Positions 46,111 to 57,739 of a DNA stretch of 64,000 bases are shown here, one piece after another. The notes beneath the pieces are model-generated. The model had not been told where the DNA came from. It saw only the letters and a list, made by a program, of their open reading frames with translations, and made no database searches. Every line of letters starts with the position of its first letter. Position 1 is the first letter of the stretch. The position numbers and the translations under genes were made by a program. Source of the stretch: Bipolaris cookei (lineage: Eukaryota > Ascomycota > Dothideomycetes > Pleosporales > Pleosporaceae); contig NRSV01000041.1 in the NCBI GenBank assembly GCA_002286855.1, forward strand, positions 267,501 to 331,500. Reading direction: 5' to 3'.

Positions 46111-49100
46111 AGACGGGCAATTTTTTCTCATTCCTGTGCCTCCTCTTGTGTTTAGTGTCATTTTCGTCTTTGGTCAAACGATACCCCAGTACACAGTTCT
46201 ATTTTTTTAACAGCCTTTGCAATCCCGTGGCGATTGCATACGCGATACTCGAGACGCTTTAGACTCTCTCATGTTCTTTTTTTCGCATCTCTTATTATTC
46301 TTTATCCTTTGCATCATCTTTTCTGCTTTATGATTTGCGGTTCGAATACTGGGATACATTTCACATGATCATCTCATATACTTTAAATTCTGTCCTTGCT
46401 CTAGTCAAGGACTGGGTATTGCGGCGCAAAATTAGTCTTGTTGTAGATATTGGATGGTTTTCTATGACGCCAGAGGGGAACGTGTGTGCAACGACACAGA
46501 CTTTTCCATTCTTGTCCTCTCATCTCTCTACTTTTCTTGCGCCCAGGAGGTATCGCGTACTTATTAGAGGCGATGACAGAATATGCGACGAATGGGGTTG
46601 GATATCAAGGCGGAAGCAATCACATGGGCGCGTATACACATGATATCAGTCAATTTATAAATCAATTTATCACAGACATGCAATCTAGGTTCCTATGTGC
46701 ATCTGTTAGGGCTGCAAGGGCAGGACATGATGTAAGGATGATGGTGATCCAGGGACTATCCCATCAACTAATCTCAACCCCTTTGTACCCCCTGGCCCAT
46801 TTTTTCCACCTGCATAAACACATGTGCATGTCCCATTTACCACTAGCACGGTAAATGAGGACAGATCCTACCCCGCATTTCTTGAATACGTGTAGGCAGG
46901 AGCCACTTGTATCTTGGCCTCACTCTTAATCCGGTCCACCATGAGTATTTCAAGGTTTGGGCGTATAGAGTATGGTCATGTGTGACATGTTTTTCTTATG
47001 ACCGAATTATAGAAGGCAAGCTATACTACAGTTGCTTGGAAGACTGTGTCCCTGCTTCACGTAAAGTTCCACCGAAACCAAGAATCTTGGCAAAAGAAAA
47101 CCTCCTTTGTGCCCATAGTTTTGAACTCTATGGAAGTTTTGGGTTGCAATAGGAAAGGAATGAAGAAGAGGTTGTATTGCAACACATGTTCAGTACGTTG
47201 CAACGTGGCAGTGCGAAAATCGGGTACGTACGATGATATGTAAACATTACTTTGTTACGAGTAGTTTTTTTTCATAATTCTTCCTTCTGTGAATAGATTA
47301 TCATGCGATTTTATGAGTTTGATCGTAGTGCTTGCGTTGCCTTGCTGGTCTCCCCGAGCGTGATCACCAAAACCACGCCATAATGTCACACGCAATAAAC
47401 AAGGAAGCTGATACGGGCTCGCAGGGTCTACCGAATTGGGCCGAGTCTAGATCTACTCTTTCCTTGATTTTCAGCCCATGTGTGCCGTTGGCTCAAAAGT
47501 GAAGCGGACGGGTAATCAGCCTGGAAAGGCTCGCTCGCGTGGTAATTAATGCTGGGCTCAGCTGAGAGGAGCAAAAAACATGTGCAAATGTAACACGCAT
47601 CCGCGCGCGCCCTGGGAAAAAAAGCAGACAAGTATGTACCAGGTATGTATATAAAATAGAAGATAGATTGGCACAAATTCTCAAGAAGACTTGGCGGCGA
47701 CTTTTGATTGGCGATGCCCGTTTGGCATACATGTCTTACGTTGGCCTAAGAAATGCTGCTGCTTACATTGAGATTTTTCCCGAGATATATAGAAGGGGGA
47801 CTAAAGAGAAACTTGACGTAATCGGGACGGGAACTACGGGGCTTTTCTTTTTTTGGTCGCGGCAATGTGGATACGGGGTCCGGCCCATGGCGTTGCTCTT
47901 TAGGAATTTCCGGGACGTACGGATGCCAGGATGTGGTGAGAAGAGATGAGAAGAACAAGATTGTGTAAGGGAGCTGACTGGCTAGCTGAATGGTCAACAT
48001 TGGGAACCAAGGCATGCTTCTCATAGAATAGGAATTCGCGAGAAGGAGAGAAGTGGGATATTGGATTGATTCTCGTGTACGAGCAAACACTTTAATCTTC
48101 TTCATTTACATGCGTAGCGCACTTTGCAACATCCTAGTCGGGTAACCCCACACGCAATGCAAGTAGAGTAAGTTCGGATATGTCTCTCCAGCACATGACG
48201 ATCATGGCCCGTTGTGTATGTACATGATCTACCAGATTCGTGCAAAGATGCGCAGAATAAATTTTCAGCTTGCCATGAACAGAGAACTTGGGGGGAAGGG
48301 AAGGGCCTTGGGCACGGCAACGCCACTTAACATCAACGTGCACTAGTTGTTTTCCCCGTCCCCCGGCGGCTCGTCAAGCCACCCAATCAAACTAGCCAGG
48401 ATCCTACTCCGGCTTGTCACCTCCCCTGGATTCCTCCAGGCCCGCTGCATGTCCCCATGCGGCCCGAGCAATTTGCTTTGGGGGTTAGGGAGGGAGGAGG
48501 GACGGTGCTGTGAGGGTAGGGTGCGCGTAAGAAAGCGTGTGTATGTGTTTGTGTAGGTGTGAGAAAGAGACAAAAGGAGAGACCGAGACCGAGAACGAGA
48601 AATAGGGCGTGCTAATGAACAAATCGTCTCTTTTCCGCTTGGAGTGGTCAAGCGAAGTAAATGCATTATCTCGATGCCAACTTTACATGTTGGTTCTTGG
48701 AACCACCCAAGACGCGACCAGGGTCTTGCGACGGTTTTCGGTCAAGTGTCGTGTTTTTCTTCTCTTTCTGACATGGGCATGAAAGAGAGAGATACGATGG
48801 GTGCGTGTGTGCGCGGTTGGAAAGAGGGGATCTTCGTACCCAGCTCATTTCGTTGCGGTTAATGCCCGACCGGAATGATGCTTATGGACTAGGTATTATT
48901 AGACGCTCTCTTTTCACTCTCTTGCTTTCCCTCTTTTTATCCCAACTTTTTTTCTCGACTTCTAGACGACACAAAGTTTGCGCACTGTCCGTCACCTTGG
49001 ACTCCTTCCTATCCGTGTCTCACTCTCGCTCTTACTCTTGTCCTACCCTTTACCATATTGTGCTAGCTCCATCCTCTTGGTGCGACGGTGACCTGCCACT

Positions 49101-49498
49101 TTTTCTTTCTTATTTTGGGGGGTTCCCTGTACACTCTGTCATTTGAACACGCTTGGTTTGCTTACTGTTGCGATAACAAGACTTGACCTTTGAAGAAACA
49201 CTCTTACCCTTTTCTTTTCTTCTTCTTCTGTGTTTCCTGGCCTGCACGTGCCCATCCCACGAATCATCTGCGATATACCTTGACACGATTATTGGACGGT
49301 AGTGTATTGGGGTTGCTTTTTGGTTTGCGCTGTGACAGGGAGGAAGAAGCAAGGGCTTCTTTTGGGGCGACGCGCAAGCAAGCCAGAACTCGGGGCTGAC
49401 AGAGGCGAAACGCGATTGCGACAACCATCACACATTCTGCAACCCGCCAAAGAAAAGCGCAGAGTACTGGCATCGAAACTGCGCAAGAGGTGGACACC
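46111..49498. other. Long gene-free stretch between WC-1 and Ras
   Basis: About 3.4 kb without a supported gene on either strand; the longer open frames (for example 46486-46854 and minus 48343-48666) look random or Ser/Arg low-complexity. The last part has CT-rich tracts (48900-49230), common in fungal leaders, and should hold the Ras promoter. No tRNA or rRNA was seen. Confidence 0.5.
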
Positions 49499-50474
49499 AT
49501 GGACGAGAATAACAGGATAACGATTACGGTGTGCGGCGATGGAGGATGCGGTATGCGCAACGATCAAGGAGACGTCAAGGGATGTAGACTGATGTGCGCG
49601 CAGGAAAGAGCTCAATCACATTACGGCTCGTGAGAAGTGAATGGACGTCGGAGTAAGTTTGCGCACCCAATGCGACGCTATGCGCACGCTTTCAGTCGAG
49701 CAAGACAACATTGGCTGACATGTAGTCTTTAGATATGACCCTACAATAGGTACAACACACATCACTCGCATCTGCGACGGGCATCCGTGCAGCCACTTTA
49801 CAGCAACACTGTTCTGACATCCGCTACAGAAGACTCATACTCGGTGACGCGTACCATAGATGGCGTTCCCTACTACCTTATGCTCACCGACACGGCTGGT
49901 CAAGAAGAATACCGTGGTCTCTGGGCGGCATCCAACTTGCAATCCGATGCCTTTCTCCTCGTCTACGACATTACCGCCGCAAACTCGCTCGATGCACTGG
50001 ATTACTTCATGGAGATGATTGATATGGAGACGGACAACCGGTTGGACAATGGCAAGATTCCACCTATCAAGTGCGTGGTGGGTAACAAGTGCGATTTGCA
50101 GGGTCAAAGGGTGATTGAAGCAAAGAAGGGGTTGGAGTGGGCGCGAAATCGAAAATGCGGCTTCATGGAGACGAGTGCAAGAGAAATGGTCAACATCGAG
50201 GAGACATTTGCTCGTAAGCTTTTTCCTGCTCCATTTCTCCCGGAATGAGAGAGAGAATTGACAACAGACCAATCTGCTAACGTGTTCTCCTTCAACAGTT
50301 CTTGTCCGCCGTGTTGTAGAAGCTCGCAGACTTACTGCAAACGAGAACGCTGCAAACCGTACTGCCGCCCTACCCATGTCAAATGCAAATCTTCCCGGAG
50401 CACATACCTACAACGAAAAGCACGATTCCGACGAGCCAAGACAAAGCTTCTGGAGTAAACTGAAATGCTGGTAG
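49499..50474 (+). CDS. Ras-family small GTPase
   Basis: Five exons, 49499-49550, 49604-49652, 49733-49749, 49830-50213 and 50299-50474, with introns of 53, 80, 80 and 85 bp, give 225 residues; the third exon is only 17 bases. The G-boxes are intact: G1 GDGGCGKSS (residues 13-21), switch I YDPTIEDSY, G3 DTAGQEEY, G4 NKCD and G5 ETSAREM. A helical tail follows (LLVRRVVEARR). The C-terminus is KLKCW, with a cysteine followed by one residue and the stop, not a classical CaaX box. Membrane attachment is therefore uncertain; either a missed last exon or a non-prenylated, basic-tail protein. The family resembles fungal Ras/RasB-type GTPases acting in growth and morphogenesis signalling. All exons fit in phase, so the core is secure. 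Confidence 0.88.
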
Positions 50475-51329
50475 CTGCTGTCTCCAATTTCAACTTCCGC
50501 ATATACTGCGTGTTTGCGTTTTCCCTCACGAAACCACCCCGCTTTAGAGGGGTAAGTGATGGTGTAAGATTACGGACTTTTTGCTAGGGGAACACGGTAC
50601 GCAAGTCCTCGTGCGTATGCTTCGCCTGGAACTACATTTATGACGTTCGCTCAACGGCCACTTGTCTGGTTTTCCCTTTGTCTTTTTTTGTCTTTTGTAT
50701 CATAGCTGCGTTGGTGGTAGTCGCTCCTTGAGGGACTATCATCTTGTTGCAGCATCGACAAGCTTTTGGTTGATGTGCGCGTCCCTGTTTTTCTTGCATT
50801 TCGTCATGTCTGCTGCCATTGGTTTCTCTTATCGTTGGACCGGAGTCGCATTGACATACGCATTGCATGGATCTGTTAGTTAGCGGGATGGATGGGGTCC
50901 ATGGGATATATTGATACCAGTTGGCAATCTGATTCTTTTGTTCTGACCTGATGACTGCCCGCCCATGTTCACTTGTGAAGCGAGATCAGCATGGTAACTT
51001 AATGCCATGCGAAAGATGACCGGTTCGAGGCATCAGATGCAGCTAAACATCGGCTATCGAAGGACATTATTCGTGCGTCCGTGCACAAGCACGCAATTGA
51101 GGTTTGGATCTTCTTGAGACCTTTGAACACCATCACAGTTCGCAAAGTCACCTAACAACCTACACGATCACGGGAGGCGGTCTGGTCTCTTATCTGGGTG
51201 AAGAGCAAGAAAGAGGCGCCTGCAGGCTGGTCAGTTCACACCTGCCCCGCCACAGGGCTCGTGCGCACGACAATAAGAGTTGGAGACCGTAAGACTGCAG
51301 GGCAGAGTCAAGAAAGAGCAGAAAGCAAA
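50475..51329. other. Gene-free stretch
   Basis: About 850 bases between Ras and the mitochondrial carrier. No gene is supported. Confidence 0.5.
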
Positions 51330-52247
51330 ATGTCGAAACCTCATATTGAGCACGAGGACCCAGGTCAGGATGGCTTGTCCCGCACACTTAAGGACCTTTT
51401 TGCTGGTGCTGTAGGTGGAGTTGCTCAAGTCCTCATTGGGCAACCATTCGACATTGTCAAAGTCCGCCTGCAGACGACATCCCAATACTCGGGCGCCTTG
51501 GATGCAGCGACCAAGATATATCAAAATGAAGGAGCACTTGCCTTCTACAAGGGAACATTAACGCCCCTGATTGGTATCGGAGCCTGTGTGTCTATTCAAT
51601 TCGGGGGCTTCCACTATGCGCGCCGCGCTTTCGAGGCCAGCAATACAGCCAAGTCGGGCACCGCCCAACTCTCTTACCCGCAGTACTACGCCGCCGGTGC
51701 CTTTGCAGGTATCGCCAACACGGCCCTCTCGAGTCCGATCGAGCACATTCGTATAAGACTGCAAACCCAGCCGCACGGCGCAAATCGGCTCTACACCGGG
51801 CCCATTGACTGCGTACGCAAACTCTCGGCACATCAGGGTGTACTTGGCGGCGTCTACCGCGGTACTGCTGTGACCTTTATGCGTGAAGCCCAGGCGTACG
51901 GGTGTTGGTTTACTGCATTCGAGTATCTTATGAATTCTGACGCTGCACGCAACAACATTGACCGGTCAGAAATCTCAACGCTAAAAGTCGCGGCGTACGG
52001 TGGACTCGCGGGTGAGGTACTTTGGATCAGCAGTTATCCATTTGATGTTATCAAGAGCAAGATGCAGAGTGATGGGTTTGGAGCAGAGCAAAAGTACAAG
52101 AGCATGAGAGATTGTTTTGTGAAGACGTACAGGGGCGAGGGCCTGGGCGGCTTTTGGAGGGGCATTGGACCGACTCTGCTCCGTGCCATGCCCGTTTCAG
52201 CAGGAACGTTTGCAACGGTCGAGGTCACGATGCGGTTGATCAGCTGA
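51330..52247 (+). CDS. Mitochondrial carrier, Ymc1/Crc1-like
   Basis: A single-exon frame of 305 residues. Three repeats carry the carrier signatures QPFDIVKVRLQ, SPIEHIRIRLQ and YPFDVIKSKMQ, each followed by [FY]-x-G blocks (FYKGTLTPL, VYRGTAVTFMREA, FWRGIGPTLLRAMP). The combination resembles yeast Ymc1/Ymc2, Ort1 and carnitine/acylcarnitine carriers; the exact solute is not decidable here. It sits in the inner mitochondrial membrane. The start ATG at 51330 has a good context (CAAAATGTC), though the frame is open upstream to 51198 without a better methionine. The frame is clean. Confidence 0.88.
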   Translation: MSKPHIEHEDPGQDGLSRTLKDLFAGAVGGVAQVLIGQPFDIVKVRLQTTSQYSGALDAATKIYQNEGALAFYKGTLTPLIGIGACVSIQFGGFHYARRAFEASNTAKSGTAQLSYPQYYAAGAFAGIANTALSSPIEHIRIRLQTQPHGANRLYTGPIDCVRKLSAHQGVLGGVYRGTAVTFMREAQAYGCWFTAFEYLMNSDAARNNIDRSEISTLKVAAYGGLAGEVLWISSYPFDVIKSKMQSDGFGAEQKYKSMRDCFVKTYRGEGLGGFWRGIGPTLLRAMPVSAGTFATVEVTMRLIS

Positions 52248-53168
52248 AGAACGAATACACTAGTTTTCTATGGGGAGAATCTGCGTACGGAAGCGCATTC
52301 ATCTGCGATCGAAGTCTTGCACACATTGGCTGAAGTGCAAGAGGGCGAGTGAACATGTCACTCGATGCGTTCGGAGACGTTAGATGCTAGTATTCATATA
52401 TACACAATCTTGACCTAGAGTACTCATGTACTGTACATGTACTGGAGTCTATTACTCTTATCAGACGGAAATGGCGGCCAATTCTAGAATTCAACAATCG
52501 CGCCTTGGGCCCCCAATAAAGCCTCGCATCACATTGCCTCTTTCGTACGCTTGAAGGTATAGTTTAGCGCAATACCACGATAACCTCGTTGAAAGATGTC
52601 CGCTACCAAACCTCTCTCCAAATAGAATACGAATCACTAAGCGAACATTCAATAGTCTCAATCGGTTCTCTCCGGTTCCAGGATACAATGTAATTTCACC
52701 CTCTTTGTTTTCGGGCGTCCCTCAGAAATGCCCTCACTCAAATAGTACCGAAAAGCAATGACTCCTATTCCTGAGTACTGACACTTATCGCCCCGGAAAA
52801 ACAAACCACCACTGTGCAATTCACATCACAGCGGGTTGTATATACAGCGCCACCAATGCAGCGCGTTTTGAGTACAGAAGTTGATCCCACACGAGGGGGA
52901 AGATTGTGCAAGTGATTGCATAAACACAACAGGGATTGTGTTTCTACAACTTAGTTCCGGCTCGTGTGTTCATTTTTGCTCCGCCCGCCTGGCTGCAAAC
53001 AGGTGGATTTTGTGGGCATACTATCTGGTTCCGTGACATCTGTTCGCGTTTCGGGTTTTCACTTGGCTTTGTTTCCACTTGCACTGCCATGAATTTGTAG
53101 GATCAAACACATCGAGGGTACGTAAGTAGTGCTGTGGGTATCGTACCATGTCAAGTTTACCGATTTCC
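52248..53168. other. Gene-free stretch up to a transposon
   Basis: About 920 bases between the carrier gene and the left end of the Tc1 element. Nothing recognised. Confidence 0.5.
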
Positions 53169-53170
53169 TA

Positions 53171-54626
53171 GCACCCGGTGGACAAAAATCCCGGGACTCA
53201 CAAATGCCTTGGCGCATCCTAACACCACGGGCAGCCCACTAAAACAACACGATTCTGGATATTTTTTTGAGCTGTAGATATCTTTTGAAGCTTGCGGATA
53301 TATTACATATTACTATACATATCCAATATTTGGCGTTGCGATATTTTTAATCTGGTTTTTTTGGTGGTTTTTATTCACCACCCAGTCATTTGCCCATCTA
53401 ACTCGATGCAATCTTTCAGCCTTCGCGGCATGCTCTCAACTTGATCATTTATATATTTTTGTTATACCTTCTGCCAGCCCTCGATAGCCAATTCGCAAGT
53501 CTCGAACTCGTCCCAGTGCGGAAATCTAGCCATGAACTGTTTTGGTGGGCGCCAGCAGTTTTCCATAGGTGTCAAATCTGGTGAGCTGGGGCAGTTGAAA
53601 TATGACTCTAGCCCATTCTCATTTTTTCCAATTTCGAACGATATACCCGCTCTTTGAACTGCATCCGCCGTGGCCGCTGTCATTATCTTCTTCGAGAACG
53701 AAGTCGTCCCCGCGCTGGAGCCAGCGCTTCACTATCGGCTCAGGTATCTGATCCCGATACACCTCTAGGCTCATCTTGCTGTTGGGAGACTTTGTAGTGT
53801 GAAAATATAGATCTGATTTGAAATTGTATCTAACAGCTGCCCAAGAATGCTGACGGCGATACGATTTCTCAGCAGTTCTATCTAGGGTATACTGGATATA
53901 ATCAGAACAGTAGTGCTCACCAGGTTTTCTGATGATCTGAATCTTTTCCTCGGCACCGATAGACCAGTGTACTTCATCAGAAAATCGTACCCGGTACTAT
54001 TCCTCGGGTTTGGGGTACTTTTCGAGCATTACCTTAGCTCATTCTTTTCGTTTCTTGGCTAGTTTTTCCAACATCCAGCCCTTGGAGCAATCGATACATG
54101 TATGGTAATCCATCGAGCCCATGTGCCGTTTAATAGTTTTGCTAGAAACACCAAGATCTAGCTCCTCAGCAAGTTGAGACCAGGTCATAGATCTCGCAGT
54201 TCATCCAAGATCTTGAAGAAAACGATCGCATCGATCCATATCCCTCGGAGAAAGCGTGTGGGGTCTGCTGTAATTCTGCGGGAGGAGGTTATTGTTATCG
54301 CTTTACTGATTAAATATATAGCTGTATTCTTTTACTATAGCCCAGCCACGTGTTTGGGAGACTCCGTAGTATCGAAAAAGGTCAATATGTCGAAAGGGGA
54401 TACCCTTGTATTTCATGAAGTTGGCAGCACCATTTATGCGCGTTTTTTAGGGTATCATGGAGGAAAAAGGTATTTTGAAATATATAGATCATGAAGCGAG
54501 TGATAAATAAAAAATAATTGTATAGTTGTTGTGTTGTATAGCTCTAAAGTTGACAACATTTTGGTGCGTCATCAGTTTTGGTGGAGTGGCCTGTGCTGAG
54601 TCCTGGGATTTTTGTCCAACGGGTGG
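53171..54626. mobile_element. Complete but dead Tc1/mariner element with TA target duplication
   Basis: Two imperfect terminal inverted repeats: 53171-53200 on the plus strand and 54626-54597 on the minus strand match in 27 of 30 positions, with a shared core GGACAAAAATCCC. Each is flanked by TA (53169-53170 and 54627-54628), the Tc1/mariner target-site duplication. The element is 1456 bp, a normal size for the group. The transposase relic on the minus strand inside it gives independent support. I see no other gene in it. Confidence 0.9.
53462..54290 (-). pseudogene. Tc1-type transposase (HTH and DDE_3), with stops
   Basis: On the minus strand, N- to C-terminal: a helix-turn-helix WSQLAEELDLGVSSKTIKRHM, a second HTH-like region, VRFSDEVHWSIG (first catalytic Asp region), LEEDNDSGH (second Asp region) and SPDLTPMENCW (third catalytic residue, here Glu, as in Tc1 DDE). 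The frame is stopped at several points, including stops where Trp is expected (KE-stop-AKVM and PEE-stop-YRVRFSDE; TGG to TGA and TAG), and one more near the N-terminus. A single copy cannot mobilise itself. Confidence 0.8.
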
Positions 54627-54628
54627 TA

Positions 54629-56140
54629 CATCTTACATTATTATCTCTGGGGCGGCGCACAGCCTCGCCTCTTAGTTAAAGGACAAATGAAAACACGATA
54701 ATTAGCGAGAAATCACTCTTTGGAATTACCATCACAAAAAAATATCAAGAACTCTCCCAGTGGTCATAATGACCTTCATAACCTATTTCGCCTCCCCTCG
54801 TGTCGGTTGGCGCCTGTAGAGTTGCTGTAGTCATCCTGGTAGGGACAGACAAACTAAACCTGCGAGCAAACGACTCAAAATGCCACGCCCACCAAATGCA
54901 ATGGCAGCTATCTAGCCACGACACAGCAACGCAAGACGCGACGACGGAGCCTAGGCATCACTTGAGCATCATGATTTTAATTTACAAAACAGTCACTGAT
55001 GGGCCTTCTGGTAAGCCCATCGCCAAACGACAATGTCTGTAACGTCCCGCATCGACAAACTCTCAGGCTAAGTAGCATGATCTCTCACGCTAAGTAGCAT
55101 GATCTCTCACGCAAACCAACTCACCGACATCTGACATGCTACCACTGGTGCCAAAACACAATTACAGATCATTAGACAGTCTTTTTCACTGTCGCCTCAC
55201 GTGTTGAAGGAGTGGTACCCCTTCGACATAACCGACAAGGTCTGAGGATATTTGTGAGAGAGCTCTCATGTCTAGTAGGTTTAACAGCACGCACGGACGA
55301 AACACCACACAACCCGGCCACATGGGAACCTAGTGGACGGTATCACGACACTGAAGAGCATCAGAGATTAGAGAACTTGTTCTAAGCTCTAGGGGCCCAA
55401 GGGCAAGCTGGGACATACGATAGCTGAACGCTAGGGGGAGAATAAAGGTATTGCATTGGCAAAACATGAGGCAACTGCCTCTACGAGCCTTGAATAACAC
55501 TACACACACGAGACTTCGAGTACGGCATATAAATACACAAAAACATAGTTTAAGAAACACACAAATGGGCAGGCATGTCACTTCTAGAGGCGAAATATAC
55601 ATAGTCGTAGATAGAAGCCAGACAACGCAGGCCTCTAGAGACAGATGGCTCTTTCAAGAATGAAGTGGGGCGGTGCAGATTTACGTCCGCACTGCGTAAG
55701 CTGTCTATCCCGTCTGTTATTCGGGCATAGCTACGAGAAGATCACGGCTGAAACTGAGTAGGACTTAACCAAATCAATCAAATCATATTCATCTTCTAAG
55801 CGGAGAAACCACCGGGTTCCTAGCTTTCATATTTCTTATGCAATCGAAACTCGACAAATTAGGCCTTCTGGATCGAATTTCCGTTCAAAGTTCACGAAAA
55901 TGGGAACAAAGCTAAAGTGTGTCATGAGATGGGGGTTGAACAACTGAGGGGCGAGCTGTTGTCGCGAACAGAGCGATAGAGAACATACCTTAGTTCAATG
56001 TAATTTTACAGTTAGAACCTAGTATTAACCATATATAAAATCAGCTAAAAAAATCTATTGATATAGTATTATGTGTAAAGCTATGCAACCTTGTCACCAA
56101 TCTTCAGAAGTTTGAAAGGGCAGTGTTTTTCCGGTTTGGC
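54629..56140. other. Gene-poor stretch right of the Tc1 element
   Basis: About 1.5 kb with no recognised protein. It contains the 22-bp tandem duplication at 55067-55110. Probably decayed repeat DNA; I could not assign it. Confidence 0.4.
55067..55110. repeat. 22-bp tandem duplication
   Basis: The unit GCTAAGTAGCATGATCTCTCAC occurs twice head-to-tail without mismatch (55067-55088 and 55089-55110). Read directly; no function suggested. Confidence 0.9.
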
Positions 56141-56540
56141 GGTTGTTCCGTTATGGATGTACGTTAGCACTTCTTTGCATGCTGGTACCAACGGAACAGA
56201 GTTGATCGCCTCCGAAAGCTTTGTGTGCTTCGCCTTGTCAATACAGCGAGTGTCCAATTAGAAGTAGTCCAGGCCGTCTTACTTCGCCTGTTGCGCGCAA
56301 AAGCGAAACTTATGATACCCCTCCTTGCTTCGTGCTTCGAAATCTACTGCGTTGTCTGTATCTTTCAGATCGGCAAATGCCATCTCCTGCCCTTCGTCGC
56401 AGGTGTGCGACAGGATCGCATAAGAGCGGATCGTGTCCCCGATCAAGCCGTCAGTCCATCTAAACCTCTGACCGCTCGTAGTATAAAGCAATCGAGCCAG
56501 GTTCTGTGTGTCTGTATGTGCGAGCGGTAGAGGCAAGCGT
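56140..56540 (-). pseudogene. HET-domain (heterokaryon incompatibility) relic, N-terminal part
   Basis: Minus-strand reading gives the typical HET start: a short MRL-type leader, IRSYAILSHTC (normally SHTW), then DEGQEMAFADL and KEGYHKFRFCAQQAK. This is followed after stops by DGLDYF-stop-LDTRCIDKA and LSEAINSVPL. The stop after DGLDYF replaces the nearly invariant Trp of YFWxDTxCID and is TAA; another stop precedes DGLD. HET domains trigger cell death on non-self fusion in ascomycetes. Only about 130 residues of the domain remain and they are broken. An accidental 418-codon open frame on the same strand covers this region (56279-57535) but is a mosaic, not a gene. Confidence 0.7.
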
Positions 56541-56949
56541 CGGAGCTTCAAAGTAGGCTGAGGGAATCGATGGCGACCGGGGGCTCGCTCGCGCAAGACA
56601 GAAAGATCGTAGCTATCGGATTTGTTGCGATCGTCAAGTAATGGTTTGCTAAATTCAATGTCAGGACTGGCATACAGAGGCTGCAGTGCAGTAAGCCGAA
56701 CATTGGGGCAGGCTGCATCTCCAACACCCACAGTAGAAGGCACAGCCCGCCCGCGCAGTGAAGTGAAGCTAGCTGGGCAAAGCTGATACCGCATGGATCG
56801 CGCGACAGCCGCCATACTACGAACTGAACAGTCGTTCTTGTACTGAAGAGACGACTCAATCGTGGAGAAAACACTACTTATAGACGACTGTTTACTGTAG
56901 GAGTATAGTAGGATGTCTGTTGGGTATGTTGGTTTGTGCAAAGATGGAC

Positions 56950-57213
56950 ACACTGGCCTAGGAGATGCTTGACGAGGAGCGCGACCTCGCTGGCAATGAC
57001 GAGGGTTTGTACGCCCTAGTGTCGATAGGTGAGCATGGCATGACCATCGCGTGCCAACGGTGGCCGTGGCGGTGCAGATGCGGACGACATCCAACGGGAC
57101 GTGGTTCGGGCTGATGGTGAGCATCGGTGGGGGAGTGCCTAGCGAAGAGGTGGACATCCGGCTAAGAGATGTGGTCGTCAGCCAGCCTGGCAAGACCTTT
57201 GGTGGGGTGGTGC
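56950..57213 (+). pseudogene. Nucleoside-phosphorylase-domain fragment (STAND-type)
   Basis: The plus strand reads LDEERDLAGNDEGLYALVSIGEHG, then after a frame change VAVAVQM, FGLMVSIGGGVPSEE and VDIRLRDVVVSQPGKTFGGVV. This is the start of the PNP_UDP-type nucleoside phosphorylase domain found as the N-terminal module of many fungal STAND/NLR-like proteins. It stops abruptly at the junction with a transposase tail; the rest of the domain and any NACHT part are absent. Confidence 0.65.
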
Positions 57214-57505
57214 ACACGATGTTATCGCAAAAGCGCATAGCTGAGCTTGAAGTAGCAAATAAAGCCGCAACGCATCGTAAATCGCATGACAAAACCGAGT
57301 GATTATGACACAAGGGTACTTTAATAATCACAGAAGGAGTACGGTTAATAACTAGCTCTAAAGGATATCGGGGCGCATCGCGATGAAAAGAAGAAGGAGA
57401 AGAGCGCGTGCGTTGAGGTCGGCGAACTGTTTTAAAGACACTGTGGACGCTGCGGCGAGGCAAGACATAACGCGCGAACATGTAAGCAGGATGTGGAAGT
57501 AAATT
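57211..57505 (+). mobile_element. C-terminal fragment of a Fot1/pogo transposase
   Basis: Directly after the phosphorylase fragment and partly in the same frame: HTMLSQKRIAELEVANKAATHRK, equivalent to the coiled tail at 63640-63720 (LEARIANLEEANQAASERK), then a zinc-knuckle segment CGRCGEARHNARTCKQDVEV (Cys-x2-Cys...His...Cys). The catalytic domain is missing. Stops and frame changes lie between the two blocks. Confidence 0.65.
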
Positions 57506-57543
57506 TCGAGTAGAACAATCTATGATAATTCCCAATTACAGCT

Positions 57544-57573
57544 CTGCATGGTACTGCCCTGCATGGTACTGTA
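57544..57573. repeat. 15-bp tandem duplication
   Basis: CTGCATGGTACTGCC (57544-57558) is followed by CTGCATGGTACTGTA (57559-57573), matching in 13 of 15 positions. It lies just beyond the transposase tail and might be subterminal transposon sequence; unproven. Confidence 0.7.
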
Positions 57574-57739
57574 CAGCCATGTGTAGTTAGGGTTTTGGTA
57601 GGGTCTTGGCAGAGTGACCGACACACCCGTGAGGTACGGGTACGTGGGCTTTTTGTAGCCATTAGGTTTATGTCCAGATCTATAGTTAACCCTCCCCTTT
57701 TACAAGATAATATACTCCTATTCAAATCAAACCTCCGAA

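Noticed and set aside
47668..47949. 93-codon open frame in the WC-1/Ras gap
   Set aside because: No motif and no intron or promoter logic; length is within chance expectation.
49653..49749. Ras exon 3 acceptor directly before TCTTTAG
   Set aside because: It would break the switch I sequence; only the acceptor at 49731-49732 gives YDPTIED in phase.
55067..55110. 22-bp tandem duplication as a transposon end
   Set aside because: No inverted partner or target duplication nearby; kept only as a simple repeat.
56279..57535. 418-codon minus-strand open frame as a single gene
   Set aside because: Its parts correspond to a HET relic at one end and to the reverse complement of a phosphorylase/transposase mosaic at the other; the length is accidental.
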